64,000 nucleotides of DNA from Leadbetterella sp040829825 (GTDB lineage: Bacteria; Bacteroidota; Bacteroidia; Cytophagales; Spirosomataceae), in the NCBI RefSeq assembly GCF_040829825.1, contig NZ_JBFOLH010000007.1. The stretch is one strand, 5' to 3'. A model generated the notes under the pieces. That model did not search any database and was not told the origin of the DNA. It worked only from the letters and a program-made list of their open reading frames with translations. Below, one piece after another: positions 9,301 through 18,203 of the stretch (its first letter is position 1; each line of letters opens with the position of its first letter). Position numbers and translations under genes: made by a program.

Positions 9301-10344
9301 CTGGAAGTGGAGGATACCGGCATAGGCATTACGGAAGAGTCGCGCTCCAGGATATTTGAGCGGTATTACCAGGATGACATCCTGCAGTCGCTGCTGAACC
9401 AGGGAAGCGGGATAGGGCTGTCAATTACCCGGGAATATATTCACCTGATGGGCGGAACCATAGAGGTAAACAGTGAAGTAGATGCCGGCAGCCGGTTTGC
9501 GGTATCGCTTCCTGTGCATGGAAACGGACCCGCCACGGCCGGCAATTCTCCGGTGTTCCCGGTAAAACCCGAGGTTAAAAGCGGGATAACCGGGAAACGG
9601 GTGCTGGTGGTGGAAGATAACGAGGATTTCCGGTTCTACATCCTGGATAACCTCCGTGAGCACTACCAGGTGGAAGAGGCCCGGAATTTCACCGAAGGCT
9701 GGGAAAAGACCCTGGCTTTTCACCCGGATATCGTTGTTTCGGATGTGAATATGCCCGGGAATACGGGCATTGAGCTTTGCCGGAAGCTGAAATCTGATGC
9801 GCGCACCATGCATATTCCGGTGATCCTGCTGACGGCGCTGACAGCCGACAATTACCAGCTGGAGGGAACCGAGGCCGGGGCGGCCGATTATATTGTGAAG
9901 CCGTTTAATGTGGAGCTGCTGCTTTCCAAGATCAAAAGCCATATCCGGCAGAAAACTTCCTTTGAAAAAACCTATAAAAAGCAGCTTGTGGTGGAACCGG
10001 CAGAGACAGAGCTGGAGTCACTTGACGAAAAATTTATGCGGAAAACCCTGGAAGTGGTCGAAAAAAATATTTCCAACACACTGTTCTCTGTAGAGATGCT
10101 GGCCGATGAAATGAATGTCAGCCGGGTGGGACTTTACAAAAAAGTATTCAGCTTAACCGGTTATTCTCCCTCTGAATTTATCCGGAACATCCGCCTGAAG
10201 CGGGCGGCCCGGCTCCTCGAAGAAACGGGAATGACCGTGGCTGAAGTGGCCTATGAAGCAGGCTTTAATAATCCCAAAACGTTTTCGAAATACTTCCGGG
10301 ATATTTTCGGTAAGCTTCCTTCGGATTACCGGAAAGGAAACTGA
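6307..10344 (+). CDS. Hybrid two-component sensor/regulator (HTCS)
   Basis: A 1345-residue membrane protein joining sensor kinase and regulator, the usual switch of glycan-utilisation loci. Order: signal peptide (KYTVFFLLVSGLYAGYGQ), two periplasmic propellers of repeats such as DRNGNLWIGTNGGGL, a Y_Y_Y domain, a transmembrane segment near residue 810, a histidine kinase with H854 in NVSHEFRTP and the ATP site NLLSNAFKFTP/DTGIGI, a receiver domain with phospho-acceptor D1146 (VVSDVNMPG) and a C-terminal AraC-type DNA-binding domain. I start at 6307, because the ATG at 6244 only adds residues encoded by the upstream tandem repeats. Its ligand is probably an oligosaccharide of the polymer attacked by the next genes. 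A terminator follows. Confidence 0.93.
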   Translation: MSSLCAKYTVFFLLVSGLYAGYGQSVQFKHITVNEGLTHNHVTSLYRASDGFLWIGTPAGLNRFDGHSVRMYKNRSGSPATLKDNSVSQIFEGPGGNLWVRTGLGLNVLDIRRDAFSGNTDSLLRTMGIREGNILDICRDKNGYFWFLHAEEGLFRYDEKQNRSIPYRGRRDSRPTGMALGGKNTVWVIFADGTFETVNALTLETMSVRRPGNPENSEFRILVDRNEDPWIYTANTPSGVYWWPDFSQPPIHFSVNTPGARLNNNTVMGLAQDQEGRVWIATDHGGVNLFDPKNRKMSYLMYEEFNDRSLSHNGTSTVICDSDGMIWIGTYKGGVNYYHDNLIQFPVYRHHSTAPASLPYDDVNRVIEDRNGNLWIGTNGGGLIFYDKQKNTYRQYLHSPDDPSSLGSNVIVSLLLDREDNLWVGTYHGGLNLFRNGRFKRYVHDPATPESISNNSVWELFEDSEGRFWVGTLFGGVNLMDRRKGTFLKPPGDFTGPSATYICAMMEDREGNLWFGSATGIEVRDKSGQKITRYAYEPAKKGGLSNDYISDLLQDSKGRIWVATRDGLNLFERGTFRVFKDTDGLRDNTIHTLLEDNAGKIWMSTSKGLSVLSDSREGGWVIRNFDQHDGLQSVAFNENAAVKLRSGELIFGGPAGYNRIRPEDISHEEVFPRPVISDLLLFNRSVGVGEVVEGRVLLKQAMEYTDEIVLKYDQNVFSLRISPLYFLHPERVRIRYTLDGFNREWLELDPSSRVATFTNLNAGEYIFKVITSTDGEQWSEPVTLLKIVIRPPFWLTGWAYAFYLLCIGGVLLAVRLMERRRQYTRFVLQQEREEARRLKELDQLKTRFFTNVSHEFRTPVSLIISPIEKLAREEKDAARKMHLDLVHRNARRLLNLVNQLLDFRKIDTRSLQLQNTEGDIMAQIDDHARSFRDMAESKEIEYFIDISAKGVRCYFDQDKLERIVFNLLSNAFKFTPVGGKVSLTAALEKDGTDAYRLKLEVEDTGIGITEESRSRIFERYYQDDILQSLLNQGSGIGLSITREYIHLMGGTIEVNSEVDAGSRFAVSLPVHGNGPATAGNSPVFPVKPEVKSGITGKRVLVVEDNEDFRFYILDNLREHYQVEEARNFTEGWEKTLAFHPDIVVSDVNMPGNTGIELCRKLKSDARTMHIPVILLTALTADNYQLEGTEAGAADYIVKPFNVELLLSKIKSHIRQKTSFEKTYKKQLVVEPAETELESLDEKFMRKTLEVVEKNISNTLFSVEMLADEMNVSRVGLYKKVFSLTGYSPSEFIRNIRLKRAARLLEETGMTVAEVAYEAGFNNPKTFSKYFRDIFGKLPSDYRKGN

Positions 10345-10369
10345 GCCGGTTTACATGAATTTCCTGTAT

Positions 10370-10394
10370 AAAAGGGCCCGAAAGGCCCTTTTTG
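10370..10394 (+). terminator. Intrinsic terminator after the HTCS gene
   Basis: AAAGGGCC (10371-10378) pairs with GGCCCTTT (10384-10391) around the loop CGAAA and is followed by a T-run. It separates the HTCS transcript from the polysaccharide operon. Confidence 0.85.
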
Positions 10395-10453
10395 TTTACA
10401 AAATCACCCCTATTTATTAACATTTCCGTCCCTTCGGTCTTGGTGAGACTCTG

Positions 10454-10461
10454 TACTTTTG
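10454..10461 (+). promoter_or_regulatory. Probable -7 element of the xyloglucan operon
   Basis: TACTTTTG is an exact TAnnTTTG match 61 bp upstream of the GH31 start. No good TTG is found at the normal distance upstream, which would fit a promoter needing the HTCS activator. Confidence 0.5.
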
Positions 10462-10522
10462 TCTAACAATTTCTTTGTTTAATCCTAATTCAGAAGGGGC
10501 CGGAGGCGCCCGTTAAGAAGTA

Positions 10523-13369
10523 ATGAGAAAATATAGCCTGATTTTTATTTTGCTTTACGGGTTGCAGCCAGCCTATAGTCAGAGCCCCGGTTCCTATACC
10601 AAAACGGAGCGGGGAATACGCCTTGCCGTTCCTCCGGCAGACAACCGGCCGGCTACAGACCTGCAGGTAGAGGTGATTCAGGATAATATTTTTCACGTGA
10701 CCGCGCAGCCGGCCGGTACTGCGGTGAATAAAACACATAACCTGGTGGTGCCGGAAGAGCGCTTTTCAGGTTCCTGGAAAGTAACGGAAGCCGGAACGGA
10801 GCTCCTGGTCGGCACAGCGAGGGCCACAGCCCGGATCTCCCGGCTGAACGGAACCGTGCATTTTGAGGATGCCGCCGGTACTACATTGCTTTCGGAGCGT
10901 TCGCGCAGCAACATTACGTTTACGCCTGATGCCTATGGCGGTGACAGCTTTTACCGGGTTCGTCAAACCTTTAATGTCAGTGCAGATGAGGGCCTTTATG
11001 GCCTGGGGCAGCACCAGAGCGGGGTAATGAACTACAATACGGGCCGGCAGGTGACCCTGCTGCAGTATAATACCATGATCGGTATTCCATTCCTGTATTC
11101 CACCCGGAATTACGGCTTACTCTGGCATAACTATTCGATTACCCAGGCCGGTGATACGCGCCCGCTGCTGCCGTTGTCGGCGTTCCGGCTTCATTCTCCG
11201 GAGGGTTACGAAGGCTGGCTGACTGTGAAATATTATGATAAGGCGGCTCCCGGAAAAGTCATTTTCAGCCGGCCGGAATCAGAGATCTCCTACCTCTACC
11301 TGAATGACCAGGACCGCTTGCCCAAAGAGGTAAACCTGGCGGCAAGTGTGGCCGTATACGAGGGAAAGATCGAGTCGCCCTATGAAGGCCTGCACCGCCT
11401 TCACTTTAATTACTCCGGTTACCTGAAGGTATGGGTAGACGGTGTGCTGAGAGAAGACCGCTGGCGGGAATCGTGGAATGCCGGCTCTTTCGAGACAGAC
11501 CTGGAGATGAAAAAAGGGCAGAAGTACGATCTGAAAATGGAATGGATGCCCGATGGCGGGCAGGCTTACCTGGGCCTGAAATGGCAGAGCCCTATACCGG
11601 AGGACCTGAAAAATACCTTCTCTTTTGATTCGGAAGCCGGTGACGGGGTAGATTACTATTTCATAGCCGGAGCTGACGGCGATGAGGTGATCAGAGGATA
11701 CCGGGAGCTCACTGGCAAGGCCCAGGTGCTGCCGCGGTGGTCTTTCGGTTACTGGCAAAGCCGCGAGAGATACAAAACCCAGCAGGAGCTGGAAGATGTG
11801 GCAAAGGAATTCAGAAAACGCAGGATACCCATTGACAACATGGTGCAGGACTGGTCGTACTGGCCCGAGCACGACTGGGGCAGCCATGATTTTGACAAAA
11901 CCCGTTTCCCAGACCCGGAGGGCATGGTGAAACGGCTTCATCAGGATAATTTTCGCCTGATGATCTCGGTATGGCCCAAGATAAACGAGGAGTCTTCGGT
12001 GTATCGCCGGTTTAAAGAAAAGGGCTGGCTGTATATGCGTAACATTTATGATGCCCGGAAAGACTGGATAGGCAAAGGTTACACTTCTACTTTTTATGAT
12101 CCCTTTAACGCGGATGCCCGCAAGGGCTTCTGGGAGCTGATGGATAAAAAGCTGTATAAGCTGGGCATAGATGCCTGGTGGATGGACGCCAGTGAGCCGG
12201 ATATCCACTCGAATACCAACCTGGAAGAGCGGAAGGCCGTGATGCAGCCTGCCATAGGCTCATCGGTACGGTATTACAATGCCTTTCCGCTGGAAAATGC
12301 CCGCGGTATTTACGAAGGCCAGCGGGCCACCGACCCGGATAACCGGGTGTTTATCCTGACACGTTCGTTTTTTGCCGGCCAGCAGCGCTATGCTGCCGTA
12401 GCCTGGAGCGGCGACATTTCCAGCCGCTGGCACGATATGAAAGACCAGATATCGGCGGGGGTGAATTTTTCCATGTCAGGTACGCCTTACTGGACCATGG
12501 ATGCCGGCGGCTTCCTGGTAGAGAAGCGTTTTCACCGGCCCGACTCCGCCCACCTTGAAGAGTGGCGGGAAATGAATACCCGCTGGTACCAGTACGGGGC
12601 CTTTTTGCCCCTCTTCAGGGCACACGGGCAGTTCCCGTTCCGTGAGCCGTTTAATATAGCGGCAGAAGGGCATCCGGCCTATAGCAGCATGACCTATTAC
12701 ATCCGCCTGAGGTACCGGCTGCTGCCTTATATCTACTCGCTGGCAGGAAAAGTGCACCTCGAAGACGGTTCGATGATCCGCGGGCTGGCCATGGATTTTC
12801 CGCAGGATAAAAACGTATTCCCTCTGAATGACCAGTTTCTCCTGGGGCATTCGCTCCTGGTGAACCCGGTGACGGAAAAGGGCGCGCTGAGCCGCAAGAT
12901 GTACCTTCCGGCTGGAACCGCCTGGTATGATTTCTATTCAGGCCGGCGGGAGGCCGGTGGCCGCGAGATAGAGGCCGATGCCCCTTATGAGCGTATCCCG
13001 CTGTATGTGCGGGCCGGAAGCATTGTTCCGCTGGGACCGGAGCTGCAGTACACTGCTGAAAAGAAGCCTGCCGAAATCTGGCTGTGGGTATATGCCGGGG
13101 CAGACGGCGCCTTCCGGCTGTATGAAGATGAAGGAACCAATAATAATTACGAAAAGGGGCAATACACTACCCTCGATATCACCTATAACGACCAAACCGG
13201 TGAGCTGACGCTGGGAAAACAGCAGGGCAGCTTTGACGGCATGCTGAAAGAACGGGTCTTCAGGGTAGTGCGGGTTTCTCCTGAAAATACGGTGGGGTTT
13301 GATTCTCAGAAAACCCGGTTTAAAACCATCACTTACAAAGGCAATGAAATGAAGATAAAACTGAAATAA
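10523..13369 (+). CDS. GH31 alpha-xylosidase with PA14 insert
   Basis: A 948-residue exported enzyme (signal peptide IFILLYGLQPAYSQ). An N-terminal mutarotase-like domain is interrupted by a PA14 module (about residues 280-375, GLHRLHFNYSGYLKVWVDG), then the GH31 barrel begins near RWSFGYWQSRERY. The catalytic nucleophile is D555 in WWMDASEPD and the acid/base D631 in AWSGDISSRW. The PA14 insertion is the mark of xyloglucan alpha-xylosidases such as CjXyl31A and BoGH31A, which remove xylose from the non-reducing end of xyloglucan oligosaccharides. The xylose catabolic genes a few kilobases upstream fit this exactly. First gene of a run continuing into SusC after 45 bases. Substrate is inferred from architecture and context. 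Confidence 0.9.
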   Translation: MRKYSLIFILLYGLQPAYSQSPGSYTKTERGIRLAVPPADNRPATDLQVEVIQDNIFHVTAQPAGTAVNKTHNLVVPEERFSGSWKVTEAGTELLVGTARATARISRLNGTVHFEDAAGTTLLSERSRSNITFTPDAYGGDSFYRVRQTFNVSADEGLYGLGQHQSGVMNYNTGRQVTLLQYNTMIGIPFLYSTRNYGLLWHNYSITQAGDTRPLLPLSAFRLHSPEGYEGWLTVKYYDKAAPGKVIFSRPESEISYLYLNDQDRLPKEVNLAASVAVYEGKIESPYEGLHRLHFNYSGYLKVWVDGVLREDRWRESWNAGSFETDLEMKKGQKYDLKMEWMPDGGQAYLGLKWQSPIPEDLKNTFSFDSEAGDGVDYYFIAGADGDEVIRGYRELTGKAQVLPRWSFGYWQSRERYKTQQELEDVAKEFRKRRIPIDNMVQDWSYWPEHDWGSHDFDKTRFPDPEGMVKRLHQDNFRLMISVWPKINEESSVYRRFKEKGWLYMRNIYDARKDWIGKGYTSTFYDPFNADARKGFWELMDKKLYKLGIDAWWMDASEPDIHSNTNLEERKAVMQPAIGSSVRYYNAFPLENARGIYEGQRATDPDNRVFILTRSFFAGQQRYAAVAWSGDISSRWHDMKDQISAGVNFSMSGTPYWTMDAGGFLVEKRFHRPDSAHLEEWREMNTRWYQYGAFLPLFRAHGQFPFREPFNIAAEGHPAYSSMTYYIRLRYRLLPYIYSLAGKVHLEDGSMIRGLAMDFPQDKNVFPLNDQFLLGHSLLVNPVTEKGALSRKMYLPAGTAWYDFYSGRREAGGREIEADAPYERIPLYVRAGSIVPLGPELQYTAEKKPAEIWLWVYAGADGAFRLYEDEGTNNNYEKGQYTTLDITYNDQTGELTLGKQQGSFDGMLKERVFRVVRVSPENTVGFDSQKTRFKTITYKGNEMKIKLK

Positions 13370-13414
13370 AACCTGAAAGAGGGTCTGTTATTTAACCTTT
13401 AATTTTTATGTAAA

Positions 13415-16400
13415 ATGCGTATAACTCAACCTTTAAAAAAGTTTTGCTGTATTCTCTTACTGACAATAGCGGCCCAGGTGGCCTACGCCCAGTCGGTATC
13501 GGGTACGGTAGTGTTTGACGATGACGGTGAGCCCGTGCCCGGTGCTACCGTCAGGGTCAGGGCAAGCGGGGTGGCGGCCCTGACCGATGCCGCCGGGAAA
13601 TTTGATATCAAAGCCGTAACCGGTGATGTGCTGGAAGTGACCTTTGTAGGCCTGAAAACCGCTGAGCATACGGTGAATGCTACTACGGGCATTGTGATCC
13701 GGATGCTTTCAGAGCAGTCGGTGCTGGATGAGGTAGTGGTAGTAGGCTATGGTGTGCAGAAAAAGAAGCTGGTGACCGGCGCCAACCTGAATGTATCGGG
13801 TGACCTGGTACAGAAACAGAACCAGGTGAACCCCTTACAGGCTTTGCAGGGGCAGGCTGCAGGGGTAACTATTCTCTCTACTTCCGGACAGCCGGGAGCA
13901 GGCATGAAAGTGAATATCCGGGGGCTGGGAACCATTGGTAATTCTGATCCGCTGTATGTGATTGACGGGATACCCGGTGGAGATATCAGCGTGCTGAACC
14001 CGGCCGATATCCAGTCGATTGATGTATTGAAAGATGCGGCCTCCGCGGCCATTTACGGGGCGCAGGCGGCTAACGGCGTGGTACTGGTGACCACCCGCTC
14101 AGGCGGTAAAGGCCGGGGCCAGGTATCTTTTGATTCGTATGTAGGGGTGCAGAACCCCATCCGCCTGGCGCCCATGCTGAACGCACAGGAGTACAGGACG
14201 ATCATGAATGAGCAGGCGCTTAACTCCGGGGCGGCACTGATTGATTTTGACGGAATGAGCGGACTGGCCGATACCGACTGGCTGGCACAGATGTTTGTGA
14301 AAAATGCAGCTACCCAAAATCATTCCCTGAATATTTCAGGAGGAAGTGATGTATCGTCTTATGCGATCTCCTTTAACCGGATCGACCAGGAAGGGGTGGT
14401 TGGCGGGAAAGCTATTTCCAATTACCAGCGCTACGGTTTCCGGGTCAATACCGAGCATAAGCTCTATAAAGAAGTATTGAAAGTAGGCGAGCATCTCAAT
14501 TTCAATTATATCCGGAATAACGGGATCAGCGTGGGCAACCAGTATAACAATACCCTGAGAGGCGCCTTCATTACCTCACCGCTTTCACCGGTATTCAGTG
14601 ACAACAATAAATACAACAGCCCGTATAACGATACCAGCGACTCGCCCTGGTACAACGGTGACGGCAACCCGTACGGCCAGATGATGACCAACTCCAATAA
14701 CCGGAACGACAGCCAGCGGCTCATGGCCGACCTGTACGGGGAGTTGCAACCCATCAGGAACTTACGGATTAAGTCGGTTTTCGGGATCAATTATTATGCC
14801 GGTGAATACCGGAGCTTCCAGCCGCTGTACCGGTTTTCGGTTTACAGCTTTAATGAGAACCATACTACCACCGGTCAGAGCATGAGCAAGGGCCATACCC
14901 TTACCTGGACCAATACGGCCTCCTATGACTTCAGTGTAGGCACTCATCATCATTTTGATGTCCTGCTGGGGATGGAGTCGCAGCGGTACCAGGGAACCTA
15001 CCTTTCGGCTTCCAACTGGAACCTGCTATCGCAGTTTGATGATTTTGCATATGCTTATCTCGACAATACCACGGGCAAGGCCCACCTGGATGCCGACGGC
15101 AACGTGGTGGAAACCCGGGGTATAGGCGGTGGTCCTGAAAATCTTTACCGGCGGGCGTCTTATTTCGGCAGGGTAGGATACAATTACCAGGAAAAATACA
15201 TGTTCAATGCCACGCTGCGGGCCGACGGGTCGTCGAAATTTGCCCGGGGCAACCGCTGGGGCTATTTTCCCTCATTTTCGGCCGGATGGGTGCTGACCAA
15301 TGAAGATTTCCTGGCCGGTAACGGCATCAGCGGCCTTGATTTCCTGAAGCTGAGACTCAGCTGGGGGCAGGTGGGTAACCAGAGCATTGATGATTTCCAG
15401 TTTGCTTCACCCATCAATACCTCTACCGGCTTCAGCAGCAGTGATCCGGCCGCCTTCTATGTTTTCGGAACTTCGAAAACCAATGTGCCCGGAGCTTACC
15501 CCAGCCGGCTTTCCAACCCGGATGTACGTTGGGAAACTTCCGAGCAAACCAACCTGGGTGTGGATGCCCACTTCCTGAACAGCCGCCTGGAAGTATACGC
15601 TGACTATTATGTGAAAACCACCAAAGACTGGCTGGTGCAGGCACCGATACTGGCCACGGCCGGAGCAGGGGCACCGTATATTAACGGCGGCGATGTGAAG
15701 AACACCGGACTGGAGCTTTCCCTTCTCTGGAAAGACAAATCAGGCGATCTGGGCTACCGGGTAGGCGCTAACGGTGCCTATAATAAGAATGAGGTAGGGA
15801 ATATTCCTACCGAAGACGGGATTATTCACGGACCTACCGGTCAGCTGTTTGATAACTCTGACGAGTTCTACCGCGCGCAGAACGGCCTGCCTATAGGCTA
15901 CTTCTGGGGCTATAAAACAGACGGGATTTTCCAGAATACGGCAGAGATAGAAGCCTGGAAAAGCGCCGGCAAGGGAATTCTTCAGCCCGAAGTAAAACCC
16001 GGTGATGTACGCTATGCAGATGTCAACGGCGACGGAAAGATCGATGCTTCCGACAAGGTTAACCTGGGGGTAGGCATGCCGAAATTTGTTTTCGGCTTTA
16101 ATATGGGCCTGGACTATAAGAATTTTGATTTCTCGGTAGTGGCTAACGGAGTGGCCGGGAACAAGATTGTGCAGTCGTACCGGAACCACGCTAACAAGCA
16201 GGCCAATTATACTACGGCTATCCTGCAGCGGTGGACAGGCGAAGGCACATCTGACCGTATTCCGCGGGTTACTGAAACCAATGTGAACTGGCAGTTTTCA
16301 GACCTGTACCTGCAAAAAGGAGATTTCCTGAGAATCAGCAACGTGACCCTGGGCTATGACCTGTCTAAGCTGATCAAATGGGAATACCTCAGCCAGTTAC

Positions 16401-16558
16401 GGCTGTACGTTCAGGCCCAGAATGTGTTCACCTTTACCCGCTATGACGGCATGGATCCGGAGATCGGGTACGGTACCAGCGGATGGGTATCCGGAATAGA
16501 CCTGGGGTATTACCCGCGCCCTAAAATCTATCTTGTAGGACTCAATGTTAAATTCTAA
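13415..16558 (+). CDS. SusC-like TonB-dependent outer-membrane oligosaccharide transporter
   Basis: A 1047-residue outer-membrane barrel of the SusC/RagA family. It has a signal peptide (FCCILLLTIAAQVAYAQ), a CarboxypepD_reg-like domain (SGTVVFDDDGEPVPGATV), a TonB-box-like segment DEVVVVGYGVQKKK, a plug (QALQGQAAGVTI, IRGLGTIGNSDPLYVIDGIPGG, DAASAAIYGAQAANGVVLVTT) and a long barrel ending in NVKF with the usual terminal aromatic. It works with the SusD lipoprotein encoded next, whose start codon overlaps this stop (TAATG), to import glycan fragments using energy delivered by TonB. The GH31 and GH5 neighbours suggest xyloglucan oligosaccharides. Confidence 0.96.
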   Translation: MRITQPLKKFCCILLLTIAAQVAYAQSVSGTVVFDDDGEPVPGATVRVRASGVAALTDAAGKFDIKAVTGDVLEVTFVGLKTAEHTVNATTGIVIRMLSEQSVLDEVVVVGYGVQKKKLVTGANLNVSGDLVQKQNQVNPLQALQGQAAGVTILSTSGQPGAGMKVNIRGLGTIGNSDPLYVIDGIPGGDISVLNPADIQSIDVLKDAASAAIYGAQAANGVVLVTTRSGGKGRGQVSFDSYVGVQNPIRLAPMLNAQEYRTIMNEQALNSGAALIDFDGMSGLADTDWLAQMFVKNAATQNHSLNISGGSDVSSYAISFNRIDQEGVVGGKAISNYQRYGFRVNTEHKLYKEVLKVGEHLNFNYIRNNGISVGNQYNNTLRGAFITSPLSPVFSDNNKYNSPYNDTSDSPWYNGDGNPYGQMMTNSNNRNDSQRLMADLYGELQPIRNLRIKSVFGINYYAGEYRSFQPLYRFSVYSFNENHTTTGQSMSKGHTLTWTNTASYDFSVGTHHHFDVLLGMESQRYQGTYLSASNWNLLSQFDDFAYAYLDNTTGKAHLDADGNVVETRGIGGGPENLYRRASYFGRVGYNYQEKYMFNATLRADGSSKFARGNRWGYFPSFSAGWVLTNEDFLAGNGISGLDFLKLRLSWGQVGNQSIDDFQFASPINTSTGFSSSDPAAFYVFGTSKTNVPGAYPSRLSNPDVRWETSEQTNLGVDAHFLNSRLEVYADYYVKTTKDWLVQAPILATAGAGAPYINGGDVKNTGLELSLLWKDKSGDLGYRVGANGAYNKNEVGNIPTEDGIIHGPTGQLFDNSDEFYRAQNGLPIGYFWGYKTDGIFQNTAEIEAWKSAGKGILQPEVKPGDVRYADVNGDGKIDASDKVNLGVGMPKFVFGFNMGLDYKNFDFSVVANGVAGNKIVQSYRNHANKQANYTTAILQRWTGEGTSDRIPRVTETNVNWQFSDLYLQKGDFLRISNVTLGYDLSKLIKWEYLSQLRLYVQAQNVFTFTRYDGMDPEIGYGTSGWVSGIDLGYYPRPKIYLVGLNVKF

Positions 16559-18183
16559 TGAAGATGAAGAAGATAAAAACCTACCTCCTCACCCTCGGAG
16601 TGCTCACCGGGCTGGCGGGCTGTTCAGAAAGCTTCCTGGACGTGAACCCCATGACCAGTGTGCTCGACAATAATTTTTACAAAACAGTGGCCGATGCCGA
16701 GATGGCGCTGATTGGCTGTTATGACGGCTTTCAACGCACCTCCTCTAACGGAAACATGTCGTTTTACGTTACTTCCGAAGTATTGTCTGACAATACCTTC
16801 GGCGCCACGGGCAATACAGACGGCCGGGCCTACCAGGCGCTGGACCGCTTTGATATAGCACAGAGCCCTTCGGATAATAATATATTCAACGGCACCTGGG
16901 CGGACTACTATGCGGGGATCTTCCGCTGCAATACCCTCATCAATAAGCTGGACGGCATTGATTTCGGAAGCGGTGCAGCTACGCGGAACCGGATCGAAGG
17001 GGAAGCCCGCTTTCTGAGAGCCCTGATGTATTTTGACCTGGTGAGGCTCTTTGAGAAAATTCCTTTGCTCACGGAACCTACTACCGATAATGTACCTCAG
17101 GCTGACCCTCTGCAGGTGTATAAGCAGATAGCCGGAGATCTGAAATTTGCCGCAGCGAATATTGCAGCCACGGCATACCCCAAAGCCGATGCGGCTACCA
17201 ATGACGGCCGCGTAACACCGTTTGCTGCAAAAGCTCTGCTGGCCCGGGTATACTTGTTCTATACCGGCTATTATGCCAAAGATGACCTGGGTGTAAGTAA
17301 AGCAGAAGTGCTCCAGGGGCTGGAAGACGTGATCAGCAGCGGGGAATACGGGCTGGTAGAAGAGTACAAAGCCCTGTGGCCCGCCGCCAGCTATGTGCCC
17401 AATGCTGCCGATAATACGCTGGACAAGTCGGGGTACGCCGGCATGGGTAACAGAGAAACGGTATTTGCCCAGAAATTCAACAATACCCAGAACTATGACG
17501 GTATGTTGGACGGGAACCGCTGGCTGGTGATGATGGGCATGCGGAATACCAACTATGCTCCATACGGAAAGGGCTGGGGTGCCTGTACGGTGAACCCGCG
17601 GCTGGTGAACTCATTTGAGGCCGCTGACAAGCGCAGAACAGCCTCGGTGATTGACCTGGAAAGAGAAGGGATTGCAGGCAGCTTTGATATCAAAGACCAG
17701 CGGGAGTACACGGGCTACACCAATAAAAAATATACGCCTGTGGCGCTTCCTGACGGTACCTCAGATACAGGAGGGAGTAACGACTTCCAGATTTCGCAGG
17801 ACCAGGATTTTATCGTGATCCGTTATGCAGATGTGCTCCTGATGGCGGCAGAGCTGGGCTCGGCCAACGCGCAGGCCTATTTTGACGCCGTTCGCGCACG
17901 GGCCGGGTTAGGATCCCGGGCTGTAACCCGGGAAAACCTCCTGGAAGAACGGAAGCTGGAATTTGCTTTTGAGGGCATCCGGTACTGGGACCTGCTGCGC
18001 CAGGGCCTGAGCACGGCGGCTTCGGCCATCGCCCAGACCCAGAATGTTTTAAGCGGAAATGCGGCGGACCAGGTAGTGATCAAAGCCGAAAATATCAGCA
18101 AAACACGGGGCTTTATGCAGATTCCCAATACGCAGATCACTTTATCAAAAGGAGTGCTGGTGCAAAATCCCGGATGGAATTAA
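16558..18183 (+). CDS. SusD/RagB-family glycan-binding lipoprotein
   Basis: A 541-residue lipoprotein that forms the lid of the SusC transporter at the cell surface. The lipobox is LAGC with Cys near residue 22, followed by the family start SFLDVNPMTSVLDNNFY. The TPR-like fold is visible in IEGEARFLRALMYFDLVRLF and TPFAAKALLARVYLF, and the C-terminal RagB part in DFIVIRYADVLLMAAE and LLEERKLEFAFEGIRYWDLLRQG. Its start codon overlaps the susC stop, so translation is coupled. The bound ligand is inferred to be xyloglucan-derived from neighbouring enzymes. Confidence 0.96.
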   Translation: MKMKKIKTYLLTLGVLTGLAGCSESFLDVNPMTSVLDNNFYKTVADAEMALIGCYDGFQRTSSNGNMSFYVTSEVLSDNTFGATGNTDGRAYQALDRFDIAQSPSDNNIFNGTWADYYAGIFRCNTLINKLDGIDFGSGAATRNRIEGEARFLRALMYFDLVRLFEKIPLLTEPTTDNVPQADPLQVYKQIAGDLKFAAANIAATAYPKADAATNDGRVTPFAAKALLARVYLFYTGYYAKDDLGVSKAEVLQGLEDVISSGEYGLVEEYKALWPAASYVPNAADNTLDKSGYAGMGNRETVFAQKFNNTQNYDGMLDGNRWLVMMGMRNTNYAPYGKGWGACTVNPRLVNSFEAADKRRTASVIDLEREGIAGSFDIKDQREYTGYTNKKYTPVALPDGTSDTGGSNDFQISQDQDFIVIRYADVLLMAAELGSANAQAYFDAVRARAGLGSRAVTRENLLEERKLEFAFEGIRYWDLLRQGLSTAASAIAQTQNVLSGNAADQVVIKAENISKTRGFMQIPNTQITLSKGVLVQNPGWN

Positions 18184-18203
18184 AACCTTAAAAATGAAGT
18201 ACG